From NCBI RefSeq assembly GCF_000963005.1, contig NZ_JZHZ01000007.1, positions 1,331,808-1,395,807 on the forward strand: DNA of 64,000 nt, written 5' to 3'. Position 1 is the stretch's first letter, and every line of letters begins with the position of its first letter. Below the pieces are notes generated by a model, which did no database searches, was not told the origin of the DNA, and was given only the letters and a program-made list of their open reading frames with translations. The translations under genes were made by a program, and so were the position numbers. Positions 30,363-40,383 of the stretch are shown here, piece after piece. Source of the DNA: Xanthomonas sp. GPE 39 (GTDB lineage: Bacteria; Pseudomonadota; Gammaproteobacteria; Xanthomonadales; Xanthomonadaceae).

Positions 30363-31595
30363 CTAGGGGAGTAGTCCGGCGTCTTGCAGCATACGTTTGA
30401 GGGCGCGCCGTTGCGCTTGGTCGTCGGCGGGCGAGCCCTTTAATTGTGCTTGCACGCGTCCATCGCGCACCAGGAAAAAAGTCGGCATGGCCCAGGGGTG
30501 TGGCAGCAGCGGCCATTCTGCCGCTGCGTAAATCGGATGCAGTGGCATCTGTGGATGGCGCTGGTTCCAGTTGCGTACCAAGCTCATATCCTCCGTACCC
30601 GGTGGGTTGCTCAGCCATAGCGCATGGCGGTGGAAGGCCGGGCCGAGTTCGGGGTCGTCGGCGATGGCGCGTGCGGCATCGTCTGAAATGTGGCAGCCGG
30701 CGGTAATCAGAATCTGGGGTGTGCGTAGGTCGATGCGTTGCCGCCGCAGGGTCGTGCCGTCGGTATCCAGCGACCAGAGTGTCGGGCCATGTGCGCCGGG
30801 GCCCAGTCGGTCGTCGAAGTGCAGCCAGTGCGGCCAGTCGGCGCTGCCACCGTTCGCCAGCAGGCGGCGCGCGTCTTCGGTGCGATGGGCGAGCAGTAGT
30901 GCGTTGCCGGCGGCATCCAGTTGTGCTGCGTCGGCCTGGCCGCGATCGCGTAATAGTTCAAGTGTGTGCAGTTGCGCTTGCAGCCCCGCCGGTGTGGGGC
31001 GCGCGACGTAGGTCGCGACGATGGCGCGGTACAGCAGGGTGAGCGAGGCGTTGTCCAGTTGTGCCGCAGCGCGACGGTCGAACGCTTCGGGCAGGGCGGC
31101 GCGTAGCGATGGCCAGTGATCCTGGCCTTCGGCTTGGCGCTGGCGCAGGAGGTGGTTGTATCCGTTGTAGCGGCGTTCCAGGGCGCTGATTGTGGCGGTG
31201 GTGTCTGCGGCGCGTGCGTGTTTCGCCCAGTTGGTCAGGGTGTCTGCATACTGCTCGGCGCCGAACAGGGCGAGCAGTGCGTGCCCTTGTTCGCGGGTGA
31301 GTTGCGGTAGATCCTGGGGGTCGAACCCGACCAGGCCGTTGCGGCCGAACACCAGCCCGTCGATGAAGCGCTCGCGTGCGCCAGGGGTGAGTGCGTCCAG
31401 GGGTGTGGGTTCGCCCGCATGCGTGCGCAGGTAGGCATCCAGTTGCGCCTGGGAGCGGATCGGGAGCTGGTTCGTCGCCATGCCATTGGCGGTGGCGACG
31501 GCCATGGTCGCTGGCGGTGTGGCCGACGGCGTCGCATCCGCGAGTGCGTTCGTCGATAGCAGCAGTGCCAGGTGTGCAAGCAAAAGACGGTGCAT
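30363..31595 (-). CDS. exported protein with C-terminal thioredoxin-like fold
   Basis: 410-aa periplasmic protein, family not named. A signal peptide ends near residue 20 (NALADA). The central region is helical. The last 120 residues look thioredoxin-like: a strand ILITAG, then CHISDDAARAI where a CxxC redox motif would stand but only one Cys is present, and AMPTFFLVRDGRVQAQL with the cis-Pro. Thus a redox role through a normal disulfide is unlikely. It lies convergent with hisS and divergent from the his regulator. A function in disulfide or metal handling is speculation. Confidence 0.7.
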   Translation of the reverse strand: MHRLLLAHLALLLSTNALADATPSATPPATMAVATANGMATNQLPIRSQAQLDAYLRTHAGEPTPLDALTPGARERFIDGLVFGRNGLVGFDPQDLPQLTREQGHALLALFGAEQYADTLTNWAKHARAADTTATISALERRYNGYNHLLRQRQAEGQDHWPSLRAALPEAFDRRAAAQLDNASLTLLYRAIVATYVARPTPAGLQAQLHTLELLRDRGQADAAQLDAAGNALLLAHRTEDARRLLANGGSADWPHWLHFDDRLGPGAHGPTLWSLDTDGTTLRRQRIDLRTPQILITAGCHISDDAARAIADDPELGPAFHRHALWLSNPPGTEDMSLVRNWNQRHPQMPLHPIYAAAEWPLLPHPWAMPTFFLVRDGRVQAQLKGSPADDQAQRRALKRMLQDAGLLP

Positions 31596-31725
31596 GGATA
31601 TTGCCGTGGTGGCTATCTTGACGATGCTAGTGATTTCAAGATGCCGGCGCCACTGATGGCGGGGCAGTTGCCTGCCGGGAGCGCAGGTCTGCGTGATCGG
31701 CCGATGCTTGACGTTTGTGTTAGCA

Positions 31726-31741
31726 CGCTATTACATTAGCG
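31726..31741. promoter_or_regulatory. candidate operator and -10 at the his operon start
   Basis: CGCTA (31726-31730) and TAGCG (31737-31741) form an inverted repeat around TTACAT, ending 2 bases before the ATG of the TrpR-like regulator. A -10-like TACATT (31732-31737) lies inside it, and TTGACG (31708-31713) upstream can serve as -35 with an 18-base gap. A repressor bound here would block the promoter. Both functions are inference from position. Confidence 0.45.
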
Positions 31742-31743
31742 CA

Positions 31744-32070
31744 ATGAAACAGCGTCCCATCCCCGTACCAGGCCGTGACACCGACGCCGCGTTCAAGACG
31801 CTGGCGCGCACGCTTGCCCAGCTTGACAAGCCGCAGGACGTCGCCGCGTTCCTGCAGGATCTGTGCACGCCGGCCGAACTGGAGGCGATGGCAGACCGTT
31901 GGCGCGTGGTGCCGTTGCTGCTCAAGGGGCTGCCCTACCGCGAAATCCATGAGCTGACCCAAGTCAGCGTGACTACCATCGGTCGCGTTGCGCGGACCCT
32001 CGAATACGGCGCTGGCGGCTATGCCGTCGCGCTACGCCGGCAGACGCCGCGCCCTTCCGCTTCCCACTGA
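31744..32070 (+). CDS. TrpR-like (YerC/YecD) transcriptional regulator, probable his operon repressor
   Basis: 108-aa protein of the TrpR superfamily, YerC/YecD group. It has the helical LCTPAELEAMADRWRVVPLLLKGLPYREIHELTQVSVTTIGRVART core, with a helix-turn-helix in the last part. Relatives encoded beside his genes are thought to be histidine-responsive repressors. It is first in line, 9 bases before hisG, supporting autoregulation and control of the operon. ATG 31744 has no Shine-Dalgarno, so a leaderless start is possible. Confidence 0.82.
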   Translation: MKQRPIPVPGRDTDAAFKTLARTLAQLDKPQDVAAFLQDLCTPAELEAMADRWRVVPLLLKGLPYREIHELTQVSVTTIGRVARTLEYGAGGYAVALRRQTPRPSASH

Positions 32071-32079
32071 GATGCCCTG

Positions 32080-32994
32080 ATGAGTGCTTCCCTGGCAGCG
32101 CCGGCACGCGACCGGCTGCGTATTGCGATCCAGAAAAGCGGCCGCCTGGCCGAGCCGGCACGCGCGGTACTGGCCGCTTGCGGACTGAGCTGGCGCGAGA
32201 GTCGCGACAAGTTGTTCTGCTACGGCGAGTCGTTGCCGGTGGATCTGCTGCTGGTGCGCGACGACGATATTCCCGGACTGATCGCCGATGGCGTGTGCGA
32301 CTTCGGCATTGTCGGTCGCAACGAATTGGACGAGCAGGCCGGCGAACGCCGCCGCAATGGTCTGCCCGAGGCCTACCGTGCGTTGCGCGGGCTGCACTTC
32401 GGCCAATGCCGGCTGATGCTGGCGGTGCCGGAGCAGTGGGAATGGAGCGGCCCGCAGCAGGTGCAGGGCAAGCGGATCGCCACTAGCTATCCGGCGGTGC
32501 TGGCCGATTGGCTGGAGGCGCGCGGCATCGAGGCGCACGTGGTGGAACTATCCGGCTCGGTGGAGATCGCGCCGCGCCTGGGTACGGCCGATCTGATCTG
32601 CGATTTGGTGTCTAGCGGCGCAACCCTGGCCGCCAATCAGCTCAAGCCGGTGGAAACCTTGCTGGACAGCGAGGCGGTGCTGGCCGGGCCGGTGCGCGAG
32701 CCGGCCGACGCCCGTGCCGGGCTGGCGGCGATGTTGCTGCGTCGGCTCGACGGCGTCCTCAAGTTGCGCGATAGCAAATTGCTGATGTTCCGTGCCGCGC
32801 GCGACCGGGTGGCCGACCTGACCCGGCTGCTGCCGGATGCCGACCCGTTGGTGCAGTTGCCCGGCGATGTGGATGGGCCATTGCAGTTGCAGACGATGTG
32901 TCACGGCGCGATTACCTGGCAGCGTATGGAGGAATTGGAGCGTGCCGGTGCGCAGGGGTTGATGGTGTTGAAGGTGGAGCGCTCGCTGGCATGA
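32080..32994 (+). CDS. hisG: ATP phosphoribosyltransferase, long form
   Basis: First enzyme of histidine synthesis, joining ATP and PRPP. 304 aa: two periplasmic-binding-like lobes ([15 protein letters not shown], the PRPP loop in [28 protein letters not shown]) and a C-terminal regulatory domain from about 225. The length is that of the long HisG that needs no HisZ partner, and is normally feedback-inhibited by histidine. Overlaps hisD by ATGA. Confidence 0.96.
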   Translation: MSASLAAPARDRLRIAIQKSGRLAEPARAVLAACGLSWRESRDKLFCYGESLPVDLLLVRDDDIPGLIADGVCDFGIVGRNELDEQAGERRRNGLPEAYRALRGLHFGQCRLMLAVPEQWEWSGPQQVQGKRIATSYPAVLADWLEARGIEAHVVELSGSVEIAPRLGTADLICDLVSSGATLAANQLKPVETLLDSEAVLAGPVREPADARAGLAAMLLRRLDGVLKLRDSKLLMFRAARDRVADLTRLLPDADPLVQLPGDVDGPLQLQTMCHGAITWQRMEELERAGAQGLMVLKVERSLA

Positions 32995-34286
32995 ACCGAT
33001 TGGAGTGGAATGCACTCGACGCGCATGGCCGCACGCAGGCGTTGACCCGGCCGGTGCAGGCCGTCGCCGCGCAGACACGCGCGACGGTGGCGCAATTGCT
33101 CGAACAGGTACGCGCGCATGGCGATGCGGCGTTGCGGGAAATCACCGCGCGTTTGGATGGGGTGGTGTTGCATCAGTTCGAGGTCGGCGCCGACGAATTC
33201 GTCGCGGCCGAGGCGGCGGTACCCGCTGCGTTACGCGAGGCGATGCTGCAGGCGGCGACGCGCATCACCGCCTTTCACCGCGCTGGCGTAGCCCAGCCCT
33301 ATGCCGTGGAGACCGCGCCAGGGGTCGTCTGCGAGCGGGTGGTGCGGCCGATTGGTCGGGTCGGCCTGTATGTGCCGGCCGGCAGCGCGCCATTGCCGTC
33401 CACGGCGTTGATGTTGTGCGTGCCGGCGGCGTTGGCCGGTTGCCGCGAGGTGGTGCTGTGCACGCCGCCGCGCGCCGATGGCTCGGCGGATCCGGCGGTG
33501 TTGGTCGCCGCGCGCCTGAGCGGAGTGGACCGCGTGTTCAAGCTCGGCGGCGCGCAGGCCATTGCCGCGATGGGCTTCGGCACGGCGTCGGTGCCGTCGT
33601 GCGACAAGCTGTTCGGCCCCGGCAACAGCTACGTCACCGAGGCCAAGCGGCAGGTGGCGCAGGCCGGCGCGGCGGCGATCGACATGCCGGCCGGCCCGTC
33701 CGAGGTGCTGGTGATCGCCGATGCCGGTGCCGATCCGGCGTTCGTCGCCGCCGATCTGTTGTCGCAGGCCGAACACGGTGCCGATTCGCAGGTCGTGCTG
33801 TTGTCCGACAGTGCCGCGCTGATCGATGCGGTGGAGAACGAACTGGAGCGGCAATTGGCGACGCTGCCGCGCGCGGCGATTGCCCGCCAAGCGCTGGCCG
33901 CGTCGCGGCTGATCCAGGTCGATACGCTCGAAGATGCCTTCGCGATCAGCAATCGCTATGCGCCCGAGCACCTGATTCTGGCGCTGCGCACACCGCGCGA
34001 TTGGTTGGAGCGGGTCGAAGTGGCCGGCTCGGTGTTCCTTGGCGACTACACCCCCGAGGCGCTGGGCGACTACTGCAGCGGTACCAATCATGTGCTGCCG
34101 ACCAGCGGCGCGGCGCGTGCTTATAGCGGAGTCAGCGTCGCTAGTTTTCAGAATTTCGTCAGTGTGCAGAGCGCCAGTCAGGCCGGTATCGCCGCCATTG
34201 GTGACTGCGCGGTGCTGATGGCGCGTGCCGAAGGCCTGGACGCGCATGCCAATGCGGTGGCGTTACGCATGGAGAAGGCGGGATGA
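32991..34286 (+). CDS. hisD: histidinol dehydrogenase
   Basis: Zinc enzyme oxidising L-histidinol to histidine in two NAD steps. 431 aa with [20 protein letters not shown], the signature [15 protein letters not shown] and [15 protein letters not shown], and the metal/catalytic region [15 protein letters not shown] 32991 overlaps the hisG stop; the frame extends further upstream inside hisG but is not used. Confidence 0.96.
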   Translation: MNRLEWNALDAHGRTQALTRPVQAVAAQTRATVAQLLEQVRAHGDAALREITARLDGVVLHQFEVGADEFVAAEAAVPAALREAMLQAATRITAFHRAGVAQPYAVETAPGVVCERVVRPIGRVGLYVPAGSAPLPSTALMLCVPAALAGCREVVLCTPPRADGSADPAVLVAARLSGVDRVFKLGGAQAIAAMGFGTASVPSCDKLFGPGNSYVTEAKRQVAQAGAAAIDMPAGPSEVLVIADAGADPAFVAADLLSQAEHGADSQVVLLSDSAALIDAVENELERQLATLPRAAIARQALAASRLIQVDTLEDAFAISNRYAPEHLILALRTPRDWLERVEVAGSVFLGDYTPEALGDYCSGTNHVLPTSGAARAYSGVSVASFQNFVSVQSASQAGIAAIGDCAVLMARAEGLDAHANAVALRMEKAG

Positions 34287-35383
34287 GCGCTTCCACCGAT
34301 TCCGCCGCGCTGCTGACACTGGTGCGCGCAGATCTGCGTGACTTCGCGGGCTATTCCTCGGCACGCAGCAGCGCAGTGCATGGCGATGTGTGGCTCAACG
34401 CCAATGAGTCGGCCTGGGCCAACCTGGCCGACCGCGATGCCGACAACCGCCGTTATCCTGACCCGCAGCCGCCGCAGTTGCGCGCCGCGCTGGCCGCGCT
34501 GTACGGCTGTGCGCCGGAGCAATTGCTGCTCGGTCGCGGTAGCGACGAGGCGATCGACTTGCTGCTGCGTGCGCTATGCGAGCCGGGTCGCGACGCGATT
34601 GTCATCACGCCGCCCGTGTTCGGCATGTATGCGGTATGCGCCCGCATGCAGAATGCGCGGGTGGTCGAGGTGCCGCTGTGCGATACAGCGGATGGATTGT
34701 GTGTTGATCTCGATGCGGTGGTGGATGCGGCACTGAGTCAGAGAGTCAAGTTGGTGTTCTTGTGTTCGCCAGGCAATCCGGGTGGCGCGGCCATCGCGCT
34801 GGCCGACATCGCCCGTGCCGCGCAACGCTTGCAGGATCGTGCCTTACTGGTGGTTGACGAAGCCTACGGTGAGTTTTCCGATCAGCCATCGGCGACCACG
34901 TTGTTGGCGCATCAGCCGAATGTGGCGGTGTTGCGGACCTTGTCCAAGGCGCACGCGCTGGCGGCGGCGCGGATCGGCTGCGTGATCGCCGATCCAGCGC
35001 TGATCGCGGTGCTGCGGCGTTGTCAGGCGCCGTATCCGATCCCGGCGCCGTGCCTGCACCTGGCGCTGGCCGCGTTGCAGCCCGAGCCGCTGCGGCAGAC
35101 CGCGCTGCGCGTGGCCGAGGTGCGGCAGGAGCGCGCACGCATGCAGACCGCGCTAGCCGCGCTGCCGGGGGTACGTCGGGTCTATCCGTCGCAGGGGAAT
35201 TTCCTGCTGTTGCGTTTGGACGATGCAGAAGGTGCGTTTCAGGCATTGTTGGAGGCCGGCGTGGTGGTGCGCGATCAGCGCGGCGCGGTCGGGTTGGGCG
35301 ATGCCTTGCGTATTACCCTCGGCACGCCGGAACAGAATCTGCGCGTCCTCGATGCCTTGCGGGCGTGGAGGGCAGCGGCATGA
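34283..35383 (+). CDS. hisC: histidinol-phosphate aminotransferase
   Basis: PLP aminotransferase making histidinol phosphate from imidazole acetol phosphate. 366 aa, class I/II fold: LNANESAW near the start, [20 protein letters not shown], the VVDEAYGEF segment, and the PLP Lys in [16 protein letters not shown]. Overlaps hisD and hisB by 4 bases each. Confidence 0.96.
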   Translation: MSASTDSAALLTLVRADLRDFAGYSSARSSAVHGDVWLNANESAWANLADRDADNRRYPDPQPPQLRAALAALYGCAPEQLLLGRGSDEAIDLLLRALCEPGRDAIVITPPVFGMYAVCARMQNARVVEVPLCDTADGLCVDLDAVVDAALSQRVKLVFLCSPGNPGGAAIALADIARAAQRLQDRALLVVDEAYGEFSDQPSATTLLAHQPNVAVLRTLSKAHALAAARIGCVIADPALIAVLRRCQAPYPIPAPCLHLALAALQPEPLRQTALRVAEVRQERARMQTALAALPGVRRVYPSQGNFLLLRLDDAEGAFQALLEAGVVVRDQRGAVGLGDALRITLGTPEQNLRVLDALRAWRAAA

Positions 35384-36453
35384 CCCCGATCCTGTTCGTG
35401 GACCGCGACGGTACGCTGATCGAGGAGCCGGCCGATTTCCAGATCGACGCCTACGAGAAGCTGCGCTTCGTGCAGGGCGTGATCCCGGCGCTACTGAAGC
35501 TGCGCGACGCTGGCTATCAGTTCGTCATCGTCACCAATCAGGATGGCTTGGGCAGCGCGACATATCCGCAGGCCGCGTTCGATGGCCCGAACGACTTGAT
35601 GCTGCAGATCTTCGCCAGCCAGGGTATTGCATTTCGAGAGGTGTTGATCGACCGCAGTTGGCCGGCTGACAACGCGCCCACGCGCAAGCCCGGCATCGGC
35701 TTGATGCTGCCGTATTTGCAGGATCGCAGCATCGATTGGGCACGCTCGGCGATGGTCGGCGACCGCGTGACCGATATCCAGTTCGCGGAAAATCTGCGGA
35801 TTCGTGGCTTTCAGTTGCGCACAGCGCAATTTGGCGGCGATTGGGATTGGGCCGGCATCGCCCACGCATTGGCCGACGCGCCGCGCCGTGCCACAGTGCA
35901 GCGCGACACCAAAGAAACCCAGATCGCGGTGGCGCTGGATCTGGACTTGGTGCGCGATCCGCACTGTGCCACCGGCCTGCCGTTTTTCGACCATATGCTC
36001 GAACAGATCGGCAAGCACGGCGGCTTCGCTCTGGACGTGATTGCCAAGGGCGACCTGCACATCGACGAACACCACACCATCGAGGACACCGGTCTGGCGC
36101 TGGGGCAAGCCTTGCGCCAGGCATTGGGTGACAAGCGTGGCATCGGTCGCTATGGCTTCACTTTGCCGATGGACGAAACCTTGGCCAGCGCCGCACTGGA
36201 CTTCAGCGGGCGTCCTTATTTCGTGTTCGAAGGTGAATTCAAGCGCGAGCGGGTCGGCGACATGCCCACCGAGCTGGTGCCGCATTTCTTCCGCTCGCTG
36301 TGCGATGCGGCAGGTTTGAATCTGCATCTGAGCGTGCGTGGCGACAACGATCATCACAAGGTAGAGGCGTGCTTCAAGGCCCTGGCGCGTGCGCTGCGCC
36401 AAGCCGTGCGCCGCGATGGCGCGGCGCTGCCCTCGACCAAGGGCGTGCTGTGA
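35380..36453 (+). CDS. hisB: bifunctional histidinol-phosphatase / imidazoleglycerol-phosphate dehydratase
   Basis: 357 aa. The N-terminal HAD phosphatase (about 1-165) has the nucleophile motif [11 protein letters not shown] and the C-terminal HAD Asp in [10 protein letters not shown]. The C-terminal IGPD domain (about 170-357) has the metal-binding [13 protein letters not shown] and [14 protein letters not shown] motifs and [12 protein letters not shown]. This fusion is typical of gammaproteobacteria. Starts ATG 35380 overlapping hisC; a long upstream frame extension is not used. Confidence 0.96.
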   Translation: MTPILFVDRDGTLIEEPADFQIDAYEKLRFVQGVIPALLKLRDAGYQFVIVTNQDGLGSATYPQAAFDGPNDLMLQIFASQGIAFREVLIDRSWPADNAPTRKPGIGLMLPYLQDRSIDWARSAMVGDRVTDIQFAENLRIRGFQLRTAQFGGDWDWAGIAHALADAPRRATVQRDTKETQIAVALDLDLVRDPHCATGLPFFDHMLEQIGKHGGFALDVIAKGDLHIDEHHTIEDTGLALGQALRQALGDKRGIGRYGFTLPMDETLASAALDFSGRPYFVFEGEFKRERVGDMPTELVPHFFRSLCDAAGLNLHLSVRGDNDHHKVEACFKALARALRQAVRRDGAALPSTKGVL

Positions 36454-36511
36454 GCGCGCGTGTGACGTCAGTGCGGCGCAACCCGCGCGGCACGCGGGCG
36501 AGGACAAAGCG

Positions 36512-37114
36512 ATGAGCGCGGTGGCCTTGATCGACGCGGGCGGCGCCAACCTCGGCTCGGTGCGTTATGCGTTGGAGCGGCTGGGTGTGGAGCCGCAACT
36601 GGTGCGCGATGCGGCGGGTCTGCAGGGCGCGGAGCGGGTGATCCTGCCCGGAGTCGGCGCCGCGCCGCAGGCGATGGAACGGCTACGCGCGCAGGGCTTG
36701 ATCGAACCGCTGCGCATGCTGCAGGTGCCGTTGCTCGGTATCTGTCTGGGCATGCAGTTGCTGTTCGAACATTCGGAAGAGGGCGAAGTCGATTGTCTGG
36801 GCGTACTCGCTGGCGTGGTCCGGCGCATGCCGCCGGCGCCGGGTATCCGGGTGCCGCACATGGGCTGGAACTGCTTACTGCCGCTGGGGCCATCGCCGCT
36901 GCTGGAGGGCCTTCCGGCTCGGGCCAGCGCTTATTTCGTGCATGGTTATGCGGCGCCGGTCACTGCCGACACGGTGGCCGCCTGCGACCATGGCGGCCTG
37001 TTCAGCGCGGTAGTGCAACACGGGCGTCGTTGTGGCGCGCAGTTTCATCCCGAGCGTTCTGCTGACACCGGCGCACGTATCCTGCGCAATTTTCTTGAGA
37101 CTGATTTCCCATGA
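36512..37114 (+). CDS. hisH: imidazole glycerol phosphate synthase, glutaminase subunit
   Basis: 200-aa class I glutamine amidotransferase that feeds ammonia to HisF. The catalytic Cys is in [13 protein letters not shown], the His and Glu in [12 protein letters not shown] about 8 bases before ATG 36512 supports the start. The 58-base gap after hisB is the only real gap in the operon. Overlaps hisA by ATGA. Confidence 0.95.
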   Translation: MSAVALIDAGGANLGSVRYALERLGVEPQLVRDAAGLQGAERVILPGVGAAPQAMERLRAQGLIEPLRMLQVPLLGICLGMQLLFEHSEEGEVDCLGVLAGVVRRMPPAPGIRVPHMGWNCLLPLGPSPLLEGLPARASAYFVHGYAAPVTADTVAACDHGGLFSAVVQHGRRCGAQFHPERSADTGARILRNFLETDFP

Positions 37115-37845
37115 GCTTCCTCGTCTATCCCGCGCTGGATATCCGCGATGGCCGCGTGGTGCGGCTTGCGCAGGGCGACTATGCCCGCGAGACCCACTAT
37201 GGCGATGATCCACTGCGCCGCGCCAAGGCGTATGCCGACGCTGGCGCGCAGTGGCTGCATCTGGTCGATCTGGATGCGGCGCGCGCCGGTGGTTACACCC
37301 TCGCGCCGTTATTGGAGCGCATCCGCGCCCAGACCGGGTTACAGGTGCAGACCGGCGGTGGCGTGCGCTCGCGTGCCGACGTGCAGCACATGCTCGATGC
37401 CGGCGCCACCCGCGTGGTGATCGGCTCGCTGGCGGTGCGCGACCGCGAGTCGGTGCTGGAATGGCTGGCCGAGTTCGGGCCCTCGCGCATCACCGTGGCG
37501 CTGGACACGCGGCAGGATGCAAAAAAAGTATGGCGATTGCCGGTGCTCGGCTGGACCGAGACCTCCTCGCTCACCTTAGATGCGTTGGCGAGCGAGTACG
37601 CGGCTGCTGGCTTGGCTCATCTGCTTTGCACCGACATCGCCCGCGACGGCATGCTGTCCGGGCCGAATTTGGAGCTGTATGCGCACTTGCGTCAGATCGC
37701 GCCGGACGTGGCCGTGCAGGCCTCCGGCGGCGTCCGCAATGCCGCCGATGTGCGCGCAACCCGCGAGATCGGCTGTGCCGGTGTGGTGCTGGGCAAATCG
37801 TTGCTGGAGGGGCGCTTGCGCTTGGATGAGGCGTTGGCATGCTGA
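37111..37845 (+). CDS. hisA: ProFAR isomerase
   Basis: 244-aa beta/alpha barrel that isomerises ProFAR to PRFAR. Asp-containing [16 protein letters not shown] at the start, the first phosphate loop in [15 protein letters not shown], and the second in [12 protein letters not shown] show the family half-barrel repeat. Sits between hisH and hisF with overlaps. Confidence 0.96.
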   Translation: MSFLVYPALDIRDGRVVRLAQGDYARETHYGDDPLRRAKAYADAGAQWLHLVDLDAARAGGYTLAPLLERIRAQTGLQVQTGGGVRSRADVQHMLDAGATRVVIGSLAVRDRESVLEWLAEFGPSRITVALDTRQDAKKVWRLPVLGWTETSSLTLDALASEYAAAGLAHLLCTDIARDGMLSGPNLELYAHLRQIAPDVAVQASGGVRNAADVRATREIGCAGVVLGKSLLEGRLRLDEALAC

Positions 37846-38615
37846 GCCGGCGCATCATTCCGTGCCTGGACGTGCGCGAGGGTCGTGTCGTCAAGGGGGT
37901 CAAATTTCGCGATCACGTAGACATGGGCGATATCGCAGAACTCGCATTGCGCTATCGCGACCAGGGTGCCGACGAATTGGTCTTCTATGACATCGGCGCC
38001 AGCCCGGAAGGACGCTCGGTGGATTACGCCTGGGTCGAGCGTGTGGCGCGGCTGTTGGACATTCCGTTCTGCGTCGCCGGTGGCATCCGCGATGTCGCCA
38101 CGGCGCGGGCGGTGCTGCATGCCGGCGCCGACAAGATTTCGATCAATTCGCCAGCGCTGGAACGCCCCGCGCTGATCGCCGAATTGGCCGATGCGTTTGG
38201 CGTGCAGTGCGTGGTGGTCGGCATCGATTCGATTCGCGAGGACGATGGCCAGTGGCGGGTGCGCCGTTTCACTGGCGATCCCGACAAGACCCAGGCGCTG
38301 CGCATGCGCACGCTGGACTGGGTGGTCGAAGCGCAGCGGCTGGGCGCTGGCGAGATTGTGCTCAATTGCATGGACAACGATGGCGTGCGTCGCGGCTACG
38401 ACATCGCGCAGTTGTACGAGGTGCGCGCACTGTGCAAGGTGCCGTTGGTCGCTTCCGGTGGTGCTGGGCAGATGCAGCACTTCGCCGAGGTGTTCGAGCG
38501 CGCCGACGTGGATGCCGCGCTGGCCGCCAGCGTGTTCCACAGCGGCGCCATTCCCATTCCCGAACTCAAGCGCTTCCTGCGCGAACGTCAAATCGAGGTG
38601 CGCGATGGCGCATGA
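37839..38615 (+). CDS. hisF: imidazole glycerol phosphate synthase, cyclase subunit
   Basis: 258-aa beta/alpha barrel that uses ammonia from HisH to make imidazole glycerol phosphate and [20 protein letters not shown] holds the first catalytic Asp; VVVGIDSI holds the second; [11 protein letters not shown] binds phosphate. Overlaps hisA by 7 bases and hisIE by 11. Confidence 0.96.
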   Translation: MLSRRIIPCLDVREGRVVKGVKFRDHVDMGDIAELALRYRDQGADELVFYDIGASPEGRSVDYAWVERVARLLDIPFCVAGGIRDVATARAVLHAGADKISINSPALERPALIAELADAFGVQCVVVGIDSIREDDGQWRVRRFTGDPDKTQALRMRTLDWVVEAQRLGAGEIVLNCMDNDGVRRGYDIAQLYEVRALCKVPLVASGGAGQMQHFAEVFERADVDAALAASVFHSGAIPIPELKRFLRERQIEVRDGA

Positions 38616-39231
38616 ACATACGCAACAAACAGCCGTCGTCGACGACGCGGCGCTGGATTGGAACAAGAGCGACGGCCTGCTGCCGGTGGTGGTACAGGAC
38701 GCGGCCACCCTGCGCGTGCTGATGCTGGGCTACATGAACCAGGAGGCGCTGGCGGTGACCCGCCGCAGCGGCTTGGTCACCTTTTACAGTCGCAGCAAGC
38801 AGCGGTTGTGGACCAAGGGCGAAGGTTCCGGCCACACGCTGGAGCTGGTCGCGGTCGATACCGACTGCGATTACGACACGCTGCTGGTGCTGGCGCATCC
38901 GCGTGGGCCGACCTGTCATCTTGGCCGCACCAGTTGCTTCCCGCAGGCACCAGGGCAATTCCTGGGCGCGCTGGATCGGCTGGTCGCGCAGCGCGAGAGC
39001 GAGCGGCCGCCTGGCAGTTACACCACCACGCTGTTCGAGCAGGGCACCCGGCGCATCGCGCAGAAGGTCGGCGAGGAAGGCGTGGAGACTGCACTGGCCG
39101 GCGTGGCGCAGGGCGATGCCGAGTTACTCGGTGAATCGGCCGATCTGCTGTATCACCTGACCGTGTTGCTGCGCGCACGCGGTCTGGCGCTTGCCGACGC
39201 GGTCGCGGTGCTGGAGGCGCGGCACCGCTGA
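38605..39231 (+). CDS. hisI: bifunctional phosphoribosyl-AMP cyclohydrolase / phosphoribosyl-ATP pyrophosphatase
   Basis: 208-aa HisIE fusion. The cyclohydrolase (about 15-120) has metal-binding [11 protein letters not shown] and the Cys in [12 protein letters not shown]; the pyrophosphatase (about 120-208) has [13 protein letters not shown] and [14 protein letters not shown], a MazG-like helical pattern. Last gene of the operon. A short T-rich segment (CTTTTTAG) follows the stop at about 39244, where the convergent phoH gene also ends. Confidence 0.96.
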   Translation: MAHEHTQQTAVVDDAALDWNKSDGLLPVVVQDAATLRVLMLGYMNQEALAVTRRSGLVTFYSRSKQRLWTKGEGSGHTLELVAVDTDCDYDTLLVLAHPRGPTCHLGRTSCFPQAPGQFLGALDRLVAQRESERPPGSYTTTLFEQGTRRIAQKVGEEGVETALAGVAQGDAELLGESADLLYHLTVLLRARGLALADAVAVLEARHR

Positions 39232-39279
39232 GGTAGGTCGTCGCTTTTTAGTCCCTGCCAGCCGCTTGCAAATGCCGGC

Positions 39280-40272
39280 TTATGGGGAAGCCGTGCCGTT
39301 GGCGTGATCGCCGACGTCGCGCTTTTCGTAGGCGTTGACGATGCGCGCGACCAGCGGATGCCTGACCACGTCGCGCGCCTCGAAAAAGGTGAACCCGACT
39401 CCGTCCACTTGGTCCAGCACTTCGATCGCATCGCGCAGGCCGGACTTGACGTGCTTGGGCAGGTCGATCTGGGTCAGATCGCCGGTAATCACGGCGGTGC
39501 TGCCGAAGCCAAGACGGGTCAGGAACATCTTCATCTGTTCGATGGTGGTGTTTTGCGCCTCGTCCAAAATGACGTAGGCGTCGTTGAGCGTGCGTCCGCG
39601 CATGTAGGCCAGCGGTGCGATCTCGATGACGTTCTTTTCCAGCAACTTCACGACCTTGTCCACGCCGAGCATTTCGTATAGCGCGTCGTAAAGCGGGCGC
39701 AGATACGGATCCACTTTCTGGCTCAGGTCGCCGGGTAGGAAGCCGAGCTTCTCGCCGGCCTCCACTGCCGGACGCACCAAGATCAAGCGCTGCACGCGCG
39801 ACTCGTTCAATGCTTCCACCGCGCTGGCGACGGCCAGGAAGGTCTTGCCGGTGCCGGCCGGGCCGATGCCGAAATTGATGTCGTGGGTGGCGATCTGGTG
39901 CAGGTATTTGGCCTGGTTGGCGCCACGACCGCGCACCATGCCGCGCTTGACCTTGATCGCCACGTCCTGCGGTTGATAGGCGCGCTGGGCGATCTGATCG
40001 ACGTTGGCCTGGTTCAGGCGCAGATGAATCTGCTGGTCGTCGAACATCACGCTGTCGGCCTCGGCGTAGAGTGCCTGCAGCAATTGTTCGGCGGAAGCCA
40101 CCGCCGTTTCCGGACCGCTCACCCGGTAGACGTTGCCACGGTTGGAAATCTCCACGCCCAGGCGCAGTTCGATCTGCCGCAGATGTGCATCGAAAGGCCC
40201 GGCCAGGTTGGCCAGCCGCTCGCTGTCGGCGGGGTCCAGGGTGAAGTCGCGGTATGCGGATGGTGTGGTCAT
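39280..40272 (-). CDS. phoH: PhoH-like ATPase
   Basis: 330-aa P-loop protein of the PhoH/YbeZ group, linked to RNA and ribosome metabolism. Walker A GPAGTGKT about residue 135, Walker B YVILDEAQN, and an N-terminal KH-like region. The ATG at 40272 was chosen; the frame runs 8 codons further. It follows miaB on the same strand, as in many bacteria, but the usual partner ybeY is not next: the his operon abuts instead. Confidence 0.92.
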   Translation of the reverse strand: MTTPSAYRDFTLDPADSERLANLAGPFDAHLRQIELRLGVEISNRGNVYRVSGPETAVASAEQLLQALYAEADSVMFDDQQIHLRLNQANVDQIAQRAYQPQDVAIKVKRGMVRGRGANQAKYLHQIATHDINFGIGPAGTGKTFLAVASAVEALNESRVQRLILVRPAVEAGEKLGFLPGDLSQKVDPYLRPLYDALYEMLGVDKVVKLLEKNVIEIAPLAYMRGRTLNDAYVILDEAQNTTIEQMKMFLTRLGFGSTAVITGDLTQIDLPKHVKSGLRDAIEVLDQVDGVGFTFFEARDVVRHPLVARIVNAYEKRDVGDHANGTASP

Positions 40273-40383
40273 TGCGATATTGAGGCGGCAGCGCATGCGC
40301 TGTGCGCGTTGTTCGTTGCCTGGGAGTCAAGCCTAACGCGCACGGTCATCAAGGACCAGCGCATGTGGCGGCTTTGCGAGCGT

